From contig JADGKB010000077.1 of assembly GCA_027604185.1 (NCBI GenBank), forward strand, positions 1 through 64,000: a stretch of DNA of 64,000 bases, written 5' to 3'. The position numbers and the translations under genes were made by a program. Numbering within the stretch: position 1 is the first letter of the stretch; every line of letters starts with the position of its first letter. This DNA is from Boothiomyces macroporosus (taxonomy: Eukaryota > Chytridiomycota > Chytridiomycetes > Rhizophydiales > Terramycetaceae). The notes beneath the pieces were generated by a model, which saw only the letters and a program-made list of their open reading frames with translations, made no database searches and was not told the origin of the DNA. Positions 63,784-64,000 of this stretch are shown in pieces.

Positions 63784-64000
63784 TTGTTTTGATTTCTGAT
63801 AGCCGCTTAAATACAATTTGTCAAGTCACATTTTCAAAACTCCGCGATATTGCAATATTGCGATACGATCAACAAAATTAAAACCCACGGTCAGACGCTG
63901 GAGCGATGATCAATATCAACTGATCGAGATTGCTGATCTAGCTTTTGCCTATCCGTTCCCAATTAAGTCAACCTGTTCAACTGTTTGGAATAAAAAAGGC
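63784..64000. promoter_or_regulatory. Upstream region of the sugar 3-dehydratase gene
   Basis: Contains a compound palindrome around 63844-63864 (cgatattgcaatattgcgat) whose core GCAATATTGC at 63852-63861 is also found upstream of the permease gene. Further toward the window end are gatcaatatcaactgatcga-type repeats of GATC. No gene start is visible before the window ends. Confidence 0.35.

Overview
The window comes from a compact, AT-rich eukaryotic nuclear genome, almost certainly a fungus and probably an early-diverging one. Evidence: a Zn2Cys6 transcription factor with a fungal-type regulatory region, a YAT-type amino-acid permease, fungal-style glycosyltransferases, and housekeeping genes such as DAHP synthase, TAF12, VPS5, RRB1 and glycogen debranching enzyme, all using the standard code. 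Genes lie on both strands with very little between them; neighbouring stop codons can be 1-9 bp apart and two divergent start codons only 17 bp apart. I cannot name the species.

The main feature is the introns. I resolved about 70 simple introns by restoring reading frames and family motifs. All are 18-23 nt, start with GT (mostly GTA), end in AG, and usually carry a TTAAY/CTAAY-like branch signal within a few bases of the 3' end. The only longer gaps in intact genes are four (39, 40, 63 and 151 nt), and each divides exactly into consecutive GT...AG units of 18-23 nt joined AG|GT with no exon between. The clearest is a seven-unit array in the glycogen debranching enzyme gene. This suggests a spliceosome limited to about 20-nt introns, with larger ones built as concatemers and perhaps removed unit by unit.

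Layout. 0-9 kb: a partial GT17 glycosyltransferase, a CCDC97-like protein, an Alba-like protein, DAHP synthase, a VPS9-domain protein, a LysM/UBA-like protein and TAF12. 9-16.5 kb: a WKF-domain protein, a large tryptophan-motif membrane protein, RRB1, MCTS1 and a Rieske-DUF455 fusion. 16.5-29.5 kb: GT32, VPS5, polyprenyl diphosphate synthase (COQ1), UPF0598, FRG1, a short-chain dehydrogenase, the Zn2Cys6 factor, the permease and an NDP kinase. 29.8-45 kb: a DUF3712-like membrane protein, a UvrD-type helicase with a degenerate nuclease-like tail, a tandem pair of 934/935-residue proteins with an MLKL-like four-helix bundle, GPN1, a two-domain BMT-like/GT61 enzyme, and a seven-TM protein head-to-head with a broken partial copy. 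45-53 kb: GT34-like enzyme, acid phosphatase, two acidic paralogues, a broken SH3-containing secreted-protein gene, another dehydrogenase and an LRR membrane protein. 53-64 kb: glycogen debranching enzyme, acyltransferase 3, two GT8-like paralogues, a DBP10-like fragment and an RfbH/ColD-like sugar 3-dehydratase.

Two functional themes stand out: many glycan-building enzymes (GT17, GT32, BMT-like/GT61, GT34, two GT8, acyltransferase, deoxysugar dehydratase), and a possible cell-death or defence neighbourhood (helicase plus two MLKL-like proteins). No rRNA, tRNA, transposon or CRISPR array was recognised.
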